Source of the DNA: Mesostigma viride
Lineage: Eukaryota; Streptophyta; Mesostigmatophyceae; Mesostigmatales; Mesostigmataceae
Direction of reading: 5' to 3'
NCBI GenBank assembly: GCA_009746045.1
Contig: RPFO01002194.1
Coordinates: 150,547-214,546 of the forward strand
Length of the DNA stretch: 64,000 bases
The notes beneath the pieces were generated by a model. It had not been told where the DNA came from. It saw only the letters and a program-made list of their open reading frames with translations, and made no database searches. Below are positions 32,481 to 57,018 of the stretch, in pieces; the first letter of the stretch is position 1, and each line of letters opens with the position of its first letter. Both the position numbers and the translations under genes were made by a program.

Positions 32481-33225
32481 CGGACCAGCGAAAATGCCAT
32501 CCAAGAAGACCCGGTACGACTGCTACCTGGTGGCATGCACATAGTCCCGGTACACCAAGTACGGCTCTACGACATCCTTCAGGATCCAAGAAACCGCGCC
32601 ACAGACAATGGCACCCAGGGCACACGCGATGCTGGCCTCTGGACGTGGACAGGCATCGCCAAGCAGATGTGTAGAGTGTCGGCCAGTCCAAGCACATACG
32701 AACATGGACCACAAAAGCAGAAGAGAAAACGTCCATAGATTAGAGTTAGTATCAGGCAGAAACAAAAACTGGATGCTTGCTTGTATTGATTCATGTGCGA
32801 CAAGCATCAGTGAACTCAGATGGCTAACCCATCACATACTGAAGACCAAGAAACTCATGACAGGAAGTGCTAAGGTGTTATACAGCCACAATCGTGCCTC
32901 ATCGTGGTATTAATAATTAGTCCTGCCTCATCTGCACACACGCACGCTCCCCACAACCAAACCATGCATATTGCATAGCTCTGCAATATGCATGGCGATG
33001 AATCAAGCGCAATAGTGAAGCGAGATGGTCTTCAAAAGCAGACAAATAAAAGGCAAGTACAACTGTTTAAGTACACAAGGATGCCTGGTATGCTGAGAGC
33101 CAAGCATGCTTCATTGTGCCCATGCAACATCATAAAGCCCATCGGATGATATACAACGGCGGCATGTCGAGGCAAATATACCCTGCAAGGGAAAACGCTG
33201 TCCGAAACCCGCGCAAGACAGCACC
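32481..33225. other. Probable 3' flank of the PAO gene; no other gene seen
   Basis: Downstream (minus strand) of the PAO stop codon. I see no further coding signal. An alternative last PAO exon may start at about 33183 (see that entry). Confidence 0.3.
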
Positions 33226-46602
<13,377 letters not shown>

Positions 46603-46962
46603 TTCACAAGGCAATGCAGAGCATGAACGTGAGGACTCGGCTATGTCTTATCAGCTCATAAGTCCGCCTATCTAGGGACGCTTCATTTTACAGGCTTGTG
46701 GGCGTGTATAACAGCTGCTTCCTGCTGCTATCGCCACGACTCACGCGAGTAAAACGAGTTCACGAGTCACGACACGTTACTGGTTGCCTCGCATGAGTCG
46801 CGTCTTACTTGTCAAAAAAGGCAGCGTTGTCGCCTTGTTGTATGTTGTTGTTGTTGTTTGTTGTTGTTGTGTCCCACGCCGCACATGGGCAGCAGAGAAT
46901 CTATAGTGGCCGAGGGCCGGATATATTTAGTATCGGTGGTACTATCGGGGCACTCGGAGGAC
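46603..46962 (-). promoter_or_regulatory. Upstream region of the PAO gene, compressed by a transposon end
   Basis: Only about 360 bp separate the PAO ATG (46602) from the inverted-repeat end at 46963, so the promoter must lie here or within the element. A GTT-rich run (46840-46875) is the only obvious feature. No TATA box could be assigned. Confidence 0.4.
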
Positions 46963-47281
46963 GGGATTTCTTATTACGGGGCCCAATGGCCGGCGCCGCG
47001 CCAGACTCGCCCGCCTTTGGGCTTTGGGCGTCTTGGAAGTTGGCTTTGGGCGTTTGCTCTTTTGGCAGATTTCTACACTACACTGGTACTACGCAAAAAA
47101 ACACAGACTGGTGCAGCGTAACATCCATACAACGTAAATTACCGCCGCACAGGCATGAGGCCGGCAGCAATAAACTGGCAGCCAGCAAGAACCGGACAAT
47201 GGCCGCCGCAAGATAGTCGTCGGTTGCTGGTATTTCACTTCTACACTTCACAGACTGCTTTTGAGTTTTGAGCATTTCCAG

Positions 47282-49550
47282 CGAACGTGTTTCCCACTTG
47301 AAGGAATGTGGACAAAGGCTAGACTTGGTGATATATCGATTACTGATCGCCTTGAAATACATGAAGGATGATCAATTAGTGAAAGATCACGGTAGTTACA
47401 TCAACAGGAATTTGTACAAGAATGAAGGGACTGCTGCAGAAGTTGCCAAGGAACTGCTTCCCACCGTTGTAACGCATTTAGACAAAGCTTGTGAAGGGGT
47501 TTGCGAAGTGCTCTCTGCGGCAACTAGTAATGACAAGGTGAAAGTGACATTTCGGAGCTTACAATTCCCTCTTGGATGTACATGCTTGACAGCACGTACC
47601 GGCAAAGTTTGTTGCCATTTTATTGCATCATTGCTTTTCCACAATGTGTGCACTCACGAGAACTTGGATGTATTATTGTGCAGACGCGCCACATTTGGTG
47701 TTCCTCGTGGGAAAGTTTTCCAAGTGTTTGTTGATGAGTTGGAATTTGTCAAGGAAGAAATGTCCAAGTATCCCACAGATCGGCACGATGACGGTCACGT
47801 CATGGACGTCAGCGACATGGAGCCCTTACCTGACGAGGAGGGTGATCGCTTTCCGCATGAAGATGACTCACTGCCAGCTGAACCCAACGACAAGGAGCTG
47901 GAAATGCGACTATTGAATGCATTTGACGGAGCCATGCAGGTAAATATGCTGCATTCTTTTTGCCAAAGACTAGATGTGCACAGATTTGGTACCTGGCCTT
48001 CAATCTTTTTGTGTGGGGGGGTAGAGATAACTTAACTCACGTTGACATCGGCTTGAATGTGATTGCCTGCATGTTGTCCACAATGTACTACAATGCATGT
48101 GTCGTTCCACTTTACTCCTGAACCGCAGGCATGGAGGATGGCTTCCTTTACTGCCAAGGAAACGGCCGCAAAAGTTTTGTTAGCGTCTTTTGTAGAAAGT
48201 TGTAGGATCTTGACTGAGAGCACGGTTGTGCCGATTGCCGAAGGAAATGAATTTTCGGGAAGATCGGGCTCTAAGCCGATTCAACAAGACCCTGTGGTTT
48301 TGCGAGCATGCAACAAAGGCAGTGCCAAACGGAAGAAGGACGAAGTGGACATGCCGGAGCTGACGTCGACCCATGCTGCCTCCAATGCACCTTCAAAACG
48401 GAGGGCTGGGTTTCGACAGAAGCTCTCAGAGAATTTACCAAGACAACCGATGAATGGTGAGCCATACAACTTAAATAAGCCGCTCTAGATTCTAATGATG
48501 AAGTCAATATGAGCATGTGCATGTTGTATTGATTGCGGTTTACCCTACCAAGTACATCACAACAAAGTTGACAATGCCATTTTTATTTTTTTTTGTGCAT
48601 GCAGTCCCTAACACCATGGAGGGAGGCCCAAGCACTCCTGCAGGGGGTGGAATGCCTGATACCAGAGAGAGCGTTAACTTAACAGGTGAGAATCTTGCCC
48701 CAGGCTTGTGGGATCGCTGACGACATGCCATATGCGTTTTAAAACAAACACGCTTACATTTACTTGCTGTGAAGATAAACCCATACCCACTTGTTAATTA
48801 AGCAATGACATGGACACACACATGCGCCTTAAGTCTTTACCACATGGTTTTGCTCACATGACGCTCGGGATCGCTTGGGACCTATTTATGGTAACATGAG
48901 AGAGGCCAGCTTTGAGAAAGCGAGGTAGTAAATCTATAACTTGGCGGAGAGGCCGGGTTTTGAGGAATCTACTACTGTATTAAACTAGTTTACATAAAAA
49001 CCTTGGAAATAAATGTCTTTTGGTGAATGCATGCAGACCCTGACGTCATGGTGGGAGGTCAAAGCTCCTCTCTTGGTGTTCGGGAAGATGCACGGACCTG
49101 CATTGAGGACTTGACAGGTGAATCGTGATGTATGTTTTATACACATGAATAACAACCTAACAATGTTGTTGATTTGTTCGCCTTTGATTGTAGTATCATT
49201 TAAGTTTTTGTAAGTTGTTCTCTACCTGAACTACATGCCGGTTTGCTTTTTTGTACATGGCCATATATTTTTTCTCACAGGAAATCACACACAAATTGTC
49301 CAATACACATGACCATGCACCCACACATGATGTCGATCGGTTCTCGGTTTGGTAGTCTCGGTAAGGTATACTTTTTTTTGTTAATTTACATATGTCAAGA
49401 ATGGCACACACATACGCTTAGCAGAATGCGGGTTTATTACCACGGGCGTGTTTGGCATGTTCCCAAGTCCGATAATATCTTCTTGTCTTCCTTTGTATGC
49501 ATGCAGGCCCTGACCTAGAGGTAGAAGTCCCCACTAGTCCAAGAACATAG
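47282..49550 (+). CDS. SWIM zinc-finger protein, multi-exon, probably transposase-derived C-terminus
   Basis: Exons: 47282-47939, 48129-48456, 48605-48685, 49037-49117, 49507-49550 (TAG), with GT-AG borders and consistent phases. Exon 1 contains CTCLTARTGKVCCHFIASLL, the CxC...CxH pattern of SWIM domains found at the C-terminus of MULE-type transposases. It is followed by a conserved-looking FVDELEFVKEEM stretch and an acidic region. Exon 2 has a basic tract (KRKKD). The two 81-nt exons are phase-1 cassettes of similar sequence (each with a PN/DP..MxGG start and an LTG end) and look like exon duplicates. The start is uncertain: a frame entering from an acceptor at 47281 is assumed, and the first in-frame ATG is near 47359. 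No catalytic domain is present upstream, because the inverted repeat is only 130 bp away. Confidence 0.7.
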
Positions 49551-50289
49551 ATGGCGAACGAGGGAGGCGACGACAAATTGAAGACGGAGCTTTGCGACCG
49601 ATAGTGGTGTCAGATAAAGTCCAAGTATACTAGTGGGAAGATCGGCGGGGAGCTATCAAACGCCACGTTGTGCCGCATTGACGAGGTGGTGGTGCTACCA
49701 GAAATTCACGCGGCTGTTCACAGCTGACTCTTCACCACATGTTGCTGAGTAGGAATTCAATCGCAATGAGACAACCAGCGCAATACATGGTTAGGAAGCA
49801 TGGTGATGCCCGCTGGCTATGTTACTTTGAAGGTGCTGTAGGTTTTGAACACGTATATTCATGGAGCTTGGTCTGTGGTGATCTAGGAGACCTTGGCGCC
49901 TTGCCATGAGTCTTGACTCCTCGCTTCTATCCCTTGGGCATCCATCATTCTACGGCTTGCCACCGGGTCAAGGGATAGGATTGAACTGAGTTTGCCCGGT
50001 AGGCCAGCTTGGTTATTGAGCTGGCCCCGGCCCCACTGGGACCATAGGTCATTCACAGCCCCACTCACATGTGTACGGATCCTATATCATGTTTTAAAGG
50101 AGGAAGTTGCTAGGTTGGCGAAGAAGCCAACCCGGCCCCGTTGAAGGGGATGGACTAGTGTTCGCATGTCTTAACTTCAATCAACAATGAAATTGTAATG
50201 TTTTGTTAAGTTAGACAACTCTGAGTTGATGCGATGGGATCTGAGTAAAGAAAATTGTGCAAGTGAGTAGAGAAATTTGTGCAAGTGAG
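49551..50289. other. No gene seen
   Basis: 3' flank of the SWIM gene. A CCTTGG..CCAAG-type inverted pair around 49885-50030 is the only structure noticed. Confidence 0.3.
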
Positions 50290-50345
50290 ACAACTAACTT
50301 AATTAAACTCGTGCTCCCGTTGGGGAGTCACGGAGCCCGAAGTGC
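50290..50345 (-). mobile_element. Inverted 3' tip of a family 2 LINE
   Basis: The complement reads CTCCGTGACTCCCCAACGGG, then AGCACGAG and a TTTAATTAAG tail, matching the end of the family 2 element at 31655. Only about 50 bp are present. Confidence 0.7.
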
Positions 50346-50425
50346 CTTTAATCCCTTTGTTTGCACAACAGGAAGGAAGGTCAGAGACCCCCTTTCTCCT
50401 TCATGCCAGAGGCATGCCACAGCTG

Positions 50426-50478
50426 CGTGACTCCCAAACGGGAGCACGAGTCTAATTAATTAATTAATTAATTAATTA
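50426..50478 (+). mobile_element. 53-bp minimal family 2 LINE insertion with 12-bp TSD
   Basis: ATGCCACAGCTG at 50414-50425 and 50479-50490 encloses only the terminal hairpin (CGTGACTCCCAAACGGGAGC), ACGAGTCT and an (AATT)n tail. It is the shortest insertion in the window and shows how little of the 3' end is needed. Confidence 0.9.
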
Positions 50479-50551
50479 ATGCCACAGCTGCAATCGGACA
50501 CGCTAAACGACCCTGCAAGATCTGTGGGTGCAATGAGACCCATGTGAGCTT

Positions 50552-52384
50552 CGTCTTTCTAAGACGCACATGCTGATATAATTTTCCGAATCTAAAACGC
50601 AATATATGACGAGCAAACGCCTGTCGACGCAACGCAGTTTGGCGGATGCGCTCGCCCATGAAAATGCGGCAGCTGCGGCTGCAGCTTTGCCAGCTCCGGC
50701 AGGCAGCGGTGACACTAGTCGTGCACTGGTGGTCGCCCAGCAACCTCCCGGGCTCAATGCCTCGCCATCGGCATCGCCTGACCCTAAACGCGCCCGCTCC
50801 GCCGACAAAACAGGAGGGTCTTCACGCCCCTCGGAACCGCGCTGTCGGCTCCAACCTTTCCAGGTCGATGATCACGACTGGACCAACATGTCTCCGGCCG
50901 ATGCTCTGCACTGCATCTTCTTCGGGGACTACGCTTCGCTTTACGACCTGTGCCTCCATCTCCACGACAACAATCGCCTCCTCCTCCCGGACGGCCGCCG
51001 ATGGAACGACATCCGCCTGCTGTTCGGGTGCGCCCGCCCCCAAGTCCAGCACACCATCCTCAACTCCCTGCTCCAGCGCTCTGACGGCGAGATCTGGGCT
51101 CCATCCATCTCCGCCCCCACCCTCCGTTCCATCCTCACGGAAGCCTTTCAGCAGCACGTGACCCCCCTTGCTGCTGACGTCGCAGCAATGGGTGGTCCGC
51201 TGGATGCTGAACTTCCTCACCTCACCGCCACCTCCACTGCCATTTCCGCCTCCACTGCCGACATCAAAGCCCAGCTCCTCGACCTCGACCTACGCCTTCA
51301 AGCCACCGCCAACGCCCTTGAGAGCTTGCATGACACCGCCGGCCTCACCGCCCAGGCGGTGAAGGACATCGCCGCCCAGCCGGCGCCTGCTGGCCCGGCC
51401 GGCGATGCTCCCTCCACCTGGGCGGACTTGCTTAAGCAGCACACCACCTCCACCACCTCCACCATCTCGGCACAACTCAAGCAACAAGCCCTCGACTTTC
51501 GCGAGGAAGCCGGCATCGCCCGGCGCAGCCACAATGTCATCGTCAAGCACTTCGACCAGCCGGCAGGTGAGACCTCCACGAGCCTTCTTGAGGGATTTAA
51601 GCGCGCCATTTTTGCCCCCATGTTACTCACTGGTGAGCTGGACATGTCGGCTGTCCGCCTCCCCCGCGCGCGGGGGAAGGCTGGCCCGGCACCCGTGCTC
51701 CTCACCTTTAAGTACATGGCGGACAAGCTGGCGTTCCTTAAATGCAGCAAGAAGCTCTCGGAGACTCGCTTCACGCTGGACGACGACTTGACCCTGGCCC
51801 AGCAACAGCGGCGACGCGAGCTATGGCCGACCTACCTTCAGCTCCGGCAGAGCGCCAGGGGGAAGCCGGTATGCTGGAGGGGGGCGGTCATCCACGTTGA
51901 CCACAAGCCCTGGCAGCCCCCTCCTGCCACCTCAGACTAGGGAATCCATACCAGTAGTGTAGATTAGTCAGGCTTAGCCTAGCATGTGGCCCACGCGCAT
52001 GTGCGCCCATAATGGCCCCCATGGATGTTGCCTTCAGAATTTAGCCACGCCATGCCTATAATGGGACTCCCATGGACGTTGCATTAAGAATTTAGCCATG
52101 CTATGCCTAGGCAGAGAGATGCTCTCTGTCGAGAAGCCATGCCCTAGCACTTGTATAGCCATGATGATCTTCCCCCCCCGTGCCAGGATCCCCCCCTTAG
52201 GCGGGTTGAACCTGAGACAGCATGGTGGTGCCGGTGCCCTTGAGGCACCTAGAGCAAGTGCTGCTTACATTCCACTCTTGCAGGAAGTAGCCTAGAATGT
52301 ATTAAAAGCCATATGCCCCTTCTAAGGGATATGTGCTACATATTCTCCCAACGGAGTTATGTTACAATTCAATTCAATTCAATT
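50552..52384 (+). mobile_element. Complete ORF1-only (HAL1-like) retroelement, family H, 11-bp TSD
   Basis: CATGTGAGCTT at 50541-50551 and 52385-52395 flanks the element. It begins exactly with the hairpin CGTCTTTCTAAGACG, carries one intact ORF (50606-51940) and a 440-bp 3' region, and ends with CTCCCAACGGAG, GTTATGTTAC and an (AATTC)n tail. No endonuclease or reverse transcriptase is encoded. It must use enzymes from another LINE. The intact ORF and exact TSD suggest a recent insertion. Confidence 0.9.
50606..51940 (+). CDS. Intact LINE-type ORF1 protein (444 aa)
   Basis: The start is ATG 50606, 54 bases into the element, and the stop is TAG 51938-51940. Residues 1-70 are Ala/Pro/Ser-rich. 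Residues 90-190 form a folded-looking part with DALHCIFFGDYASLYDLC. Residues 195-260 are heptad-like with SISASTADIKAQLLDLD, a likely coiled coil for trimerisation. Residues 300-430 hold an RRM-like part (NVIVKHFD, then PVLLTFKYMADKLAFLKCSK) and an L1-type C-terminal domain (FTLDDDLTLAQQQRRRELWP, GKPVCWRGAVIHVDHKPW). In L1-type elements this protein binds and chaperones the element RNA. It has relatives in this window at 9295-10753, 8741-9050 and 17075-17431. Confidence 0.85.
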   Translation: MTSKRLSTQRSLADALAHENAAAAAAALPAPAGSGDTSRALVVAQQPPGLNASPSASPDPKRARSADKTGGSSRPSEPRCRLQPFQVDDHDWTNMSPADALHCIFFGDYASLYDLCLHLHDNNRLLLPDGRRWNDIRLLFGCARPQVQHTILNSLLQRSDGEIWAPSISAPTLRSILTEAFQQHVTPLAADVAAMGGPLDAELPHLTATSTAISASTADIKAQLLDLDLRLQATANALESLHDTAGLTAQAVKDIAAQPAPAGPAGDAPSTWADLLKQHTTSTTSTISAQLKQQALDFREEAGIARRSHNVIVKHFDQPAGETSTSLLEGFKRAIFAPMLLTGELDMSAVRLPRARGKAGPAPVLLTFKYMADKLAFLKCSKKLSETRFTLDDDLTLAQQQRRRELWPTYLQLRQSARGKPVCWRGAVIHVDHKPWQPPPATSD

Positions 52385-52544
52385 CATGTGAGCTTATCAT
52401 AACAAGGAGCGTGGGCAAGTAATGTGAGCATAGCCAAGACGTAGCATCATTGGATGTACAAGGAAATATTTAATAGCTATCTTGATGTGCGTGTAGGAAG
52501 ATCTGCATGGAGGAATAACGGCGAACGAACATGTGAAGGAACAA

Positions 52545-52690
52545 GCCTCCCACAACCAGGAACGTGCATCCCACAACCAGGAACGAGTATCTCACAACCA
52601 GGGACGTCCACCAGGAACAAGTATCCCACAACCAGGAACGACTATCCCACAACTAGGAACGTGTATCCCACAACCAGGAACAAGTATCCT
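52545..52690. repeat. 21-bp tandem repeat (CCCACAACCAGGAACGTGTAT), first block
   Basis: About seven units of 21 bp. The array continues at 54085-54560 after an unrelated 1.4-kb block, so the two blocks were probably one array. Confidence 0.9.
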
Positions 52691-52699
52691 CTGCCGGCC

Positions 52700-53000
52700 G
52701 TGCCACCCCATGCAAGACCCCGCAAGCCGTCCTTGCGTCAAGGGGACATGCAGTCATCACAAGGAGTGGTAACTGCCGGCAGTGCCACCCCATGCAAGAC
52801 CCCACAAGCCATCCTTGCATAAAGGGGACATGCAGTCATCACAAGGAGTGGTAACTGCCGGCAGTGCCACCCCATGCAAGAACACACAAGCCGGGGACAT
52901 GCAGTCATCACAAGGAGTGGTAACTGCCGGCAGTGCTACCCCATGCAAGAACCCACAAGCCATCCATGCAATCATCACAGGGAGTGGTAACTGCCGGCAG
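52700..53000. repeat. About 60-95 bp minisatellite, four copies
   Basis: The unit contains GGACATGCAGTCATCACA, AGTGGTAACTGCCGGCAGTG and CCACCCCATGCAAGA with variable ends. Confidence 0.9.
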
Positions 53001-54065
53001 TGCGTGGCCCTAACGTTAATTCCCACACCCCCTCTGCTAACGTTAGTTTCCACACCCCTCTGCTAAGGTTAGTGCCCACCCCCTCGGCTAACGTTAATTC
53101 CCACACCCCCTCTGCTAACGTTAGTTTCCACACCCCTCTGCTAAGGTTAGTGCCCACCCCCTCGGCTAACGTTAATTCCCACACCCCCTCTGCTAACGTA
53201 AGGTCCCACACCCGTCTGCTAACGTAAGTGCCCGTGCCCCTCTACTATCGTTAATTCCCTCCCCCTTTACTAACGTTATTCCCCAGCCCCCTCTGCTAAC
53301 GTTACTGCCCGCGCCCCTTTACTAACGTTAGTGCTCGTGCCCCTCTGCTAACGTTAGTGCCCCCCCCTCTGCTATAATTATTTCCCCCTCTGCTAACTTT
53401 AATTCCCACACCCCCTCTGCTATCGTTAGTGCCCGTGCCCCTTTACTAACGTTAGTGCCCAGCCCCCTCTGCTAATGTTAGTGCCCAGCCCCCTTTGCTA
53501 ACGTTAGTGCCCGTGCCCCTTTACTAACGTTAGTGCCCCCCTCTCTGCTATAATTATTTCCCCCTTCTGCTAACTTTAATTCCCACACCCCCTTTGCTAT
53601 CGTTAGTGCCCGTGCCCCTTTACTAACGTTAGTGCCCAGCCCCCTCTGCTAACGTTAGTGCCCATGCCCCTTTACTAACGTTAGCGCCCAGCCCCCTCTG
53701 CTAACGTTAGTGCCCGTGCCCCTTTATACTAACGATAGTGCCCCCTCCTCTGCTATAATTATTTCCCCCCTCTGCTAACTTTAATTCCCACACCCCCTCT
53801 GCTATCGTTAGTGCCCGTGCCCCTTTACTAACGTTAGTGCCCAGCCCCCTCTGCTAACGTTAGTAGTGCCCGTGCCCCTTCACTAACGTTAGTGCCCAGC
53901 CCCCTCTGCTAACGTTAGTGCCCGTGCCCCTTTACTAACGTTAGTGCCCAGCCCCCTCTGCTAACGTTAGTGCCCGTGCCCCTTCACTAACGTTAGTGCC
54001 CGACTGCCCGTGCCCCTCTGCTAACGTTATTCCCCAGCCCCCTCTGCTATCGCTAATGCCCGTGC
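53000..54065. repeat. 1.07-kb minisatellite built on the palindrome CTAACGTTAG
   Basis: About 40 units of 24-28 bp alternate TGCCCGTGCCCCTTTA and TGCCCAGCCCCCTCTG spacers around the 10-bp palindrome CTAACGTTAG. Some units have TATCGTTAG or TAACTTTAATT variants, arranged in higher-order blocks. Confidence 0.95.
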
Positions 54066-54084
54066 CCCTTTATATTTGGACCAA

Positions 54085-54560
54085 GAACACATCCCACAAC
54101 TAGGCTCGACTATCCCACAACCAGTAACGTGCATCCCACAACCAGGAACCCATCCCACAACCAGGAACGAGTATCCCACAACTAGGAACGTGTATCCCAC
54201 AACCAAGAACAAGTATCCTACAACCAGGAACGTGCATCCCACAACCAGGAACACATCCCACAACCAGGAACGACTATCCCACAACTAGGAACGTGTATCC
54301 CACAACCAGGAACAAGTATCCTACAACGAGGAACGTGTTTCCCACAACCAGGAACATGTATCCCACAACCACGCTCGACTATCCCACAACCAGGAACATG
54401 TATCCCACAACCAGGAACGAATTTCCCACTACCAGGAACAAGTATCCCACAACCAGGAACACATCCCACAACCAGGCAAGTGCATCCCACAACCTGGAAC
54501 AAGTATCCCAAAACAAGGAACACATCCCACAACCAGGAACGTGTATCCCACAACCAGTCG
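54085..54560. repeat. 21-bp tandem repeat, second block
   Basis: About 22 units of the type ATCCCACAACCAGGAACGTG, the same as at 52545-52690. A frame across it encodes PQPGT-like repeats, a by-product of the 21-bp period. Confidence 0.9.
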
Positions 54561-55082
54561 CGCAGTCGGTCTGAATGACTGGCATTATAACGAGCGTCAT
54601 ATTCGTCTCCGGCTTGGCAGTGCCGTCATCCTGCATACAAAAAGCACATTGGAGCCAGCACTTTCCCGCGGGTCATTGTAGCCGATATTCCTCCATATGC
54701 AGCGATATTCACCAATGCGCTATCAATAAACAAGTCGACACCATCCGGGTATGTAAAAAAAGCACGCTGCTGGCCACGACGGTCACGGCGATGATGAACG
54801 ACAGTAACAAGAACGCCTAATAGCAGTCGTCATACAAACTAGAACAGACTGGAACAACTACTTACCCGGTCGTCTGTGATCTTGACACAGAGCCTGGTTT
54901 ACAAGGAAGCGAGGGAAACCGGCCACTATGAGCACCCCTATACTTAATCCACATAATGAAGGTTAGGAATCCTCCCCATCATGCTAACCGTAGACTCGGT
55001 GAAACCGCGTCCCATGCTACAAATACGATAGCCCAGCAACGACTACTTGCAGCCATCACCTTGTCCAGTTCTGGCTGGCTGT
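54561..55082. other. No gene seen
   Basis: Between the 21-bp array and the right inverted repeat. Nothing recognised. Confidence 0.3.
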
Positions 55083-56110
55083 GCGGCGGTAATTTTACCA
55101 ATTTTAAAAATGTTACGCGGCACCAGTCTGTGCTTTTTTACGTAGTACCAGTGTAGTGTAGAAAGCTGCCAAAAGAGCAAACGCCCAAAGCCAACTTCCA
55201 AGACGCCCAAAGCCAAATTCCAAGACGCCCAAAGCCCAAAGGCGGGCGAGTCTGGCGCGGCGCCGGCCATTGGGCCCCGGAATAAGAAATCCCACGGTTG
55301 CATCATCGGAAATGTACCTTCGCGTGAATTCACAACGGGGTGAGGAGGGGGGACATCCCCCCCCAAAATCGTACATGAGCGTTACTACTCCAGAGTTTGG
55401 CCTACCGCGCCGCCCGGCGCCAGCCAAAGTGAAAAGTGCTGGAGAGCACTCAGTAAGTCAAAAGCTGCGCCGGACCGACTTGGGAGTGTGCTACGTGCTA
55501 CGTGGCTTGTACGACACGTGGCACTCTTTCTAGCAGCCCCCGGGGGTGACAAGCCGATTTGCACAACTTCGCCGTGCAACTGCAGCCACGAAGACCGGGC
55601 GAGCCTCGTTGAGCGGCTGTGATAGCTGATAAAAAACAGAACGAGGGCAAATATACAGCTGTTTCGGTCGCGTTGCCTACCCTGGTCGCGCCCTCCCATC
55701 GGGGCTTCAGCTGTTTGTCACGAGACATTTTGCTTAGGTTACCGAGATGGAGATTAATTGCAAGGATAGTATATCCTGGGAGATCGCAGTGCACTCCACA
55801 TGGAGCCTGCATCCGGCGGTTTGGTTGAAGATGGTGCCGAAGTGCCATTGAATGCTGAGGTACCAGCTGAAGAGGACAAGAAGAAAGCTTGGCCAGCACG
55901 GCTGTGTGCTTTACAAGAGCTAGGTGACAGTCTTGACATTGTGCCCAAACGGGACGGCCATCACGTGCAATATATGTCCAGACGGTCGGGGACTTCTCCA
56001 CCCCAAGCATTTATTCACGGGGTCAAGATGGGACGACCACCTGCGTACCACGCTTCACCAAGGCAATGTAGATGCAAGGAAGACGAAAAAGGGAGGGAAG
56101 GGAAGCATAT

Positions 56111-56857
56111 TGTCAGAAGTTTTACCGTTTGTGCCACAGGCTCGCATTTTTTATTAGTGCAGGCTTGGGCCACTTGCTCGTGTTTGTATTATCGTTTATT
56201 CTGCCGTCGGGACATTGACGGAATTATTACGTAGGATATGCCGTGATTTACCTTGCCGGCACAATTCTGTGTGAGCTACGTCAGTGCCTTGCTTGATTTT
56301 CAGTGTCGAATCTCAGTACGGAAGATACTGTGGACTTTTGTACCGTCCGTAGGTCTTACCATATATTCTGAGTTGTCTGGTATGACGCGCCGCATGGACT
56401 TTGGCAATTTTTTGCCAGACGGACCAGTTGTGGCGCCGCGTCACTTCCTTGTGACAGATGTAGACGAAAATAAGTTGAGCCTGCGCCGACCTTAGAGAAA
56501 GAAACCTAATATAAGTGGTAGAGTACCTTTTGGCTCCGGCGCCGCGCCTCTGGCGCATGTGCATGACTTTTGTGCATCCGACAATGTTGAATGCGGCGTC
56601 ACTAATCTGACGGCTACAATGCGTTGTTGTGGTTCTGCCCTTTGGGTGGACATAGCACTTAAAGAAAAATTGCTGCTCCTTGTTGTTTACAAGCCAGGTG
56701 ACCTAAAGGGCTGGCCCTAGACATGGTGGCCGCCCCATATTATTAATGTTTAATCAACGAATGGAATATGAACAATAATTCCTAATGTGATAAACATTTC
56801 CTCAAGTACTAGGCTTCAAGAAAGATCAGGTTCCTCCAATACCTGGTTATTTTCACA
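56111..56857 (+). repeat. 5' LTR
   Basis: 747 bp, same length as the 3' LTR. Both contain an 80-codon open frame (56253-56495; 58632-58874) without known motif. Confidence 0.92.
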
Positions 56858-57018
56858 TGGTATCGAGTTACAGAGTTGAATTCCGTTTTTGACCTTGGGG
56901 GGTTCTTGGAAGGCGGTTTTTTGATGCAAAAAGGACCTAGGGGTGATCATCACACCTTTGGGCAACTTTTGCCATCCTAAGAGCAAGGTTTGGGGTCCCA
57001 GATATCAAGTTTTGGACT

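Larger units (their letters stand above)
46963..55293. mobile_element. Region bounded by about 200-bp inverted repeats, MULE-like
   Basis: 46963-47150 and the complement of 55083-55293 are close copies. They begin GGGATTTCTTATT.CGGGG, include CCAATGGCCGGCGCCGCGCC and TTGGGCGTCTTGGAAGTTGG, and end near the TACCGCCGCACA block. Long terminal inverted repeats and an internal SWIM zinc-finger protein are both features of Mutator-like elements. No 9-bp TSD was found outside the repeats. The interior also holds minisatellites and a later family H insertion. An inverted duplication unrelated to transposition is the alternative. Confidence 0.55.
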
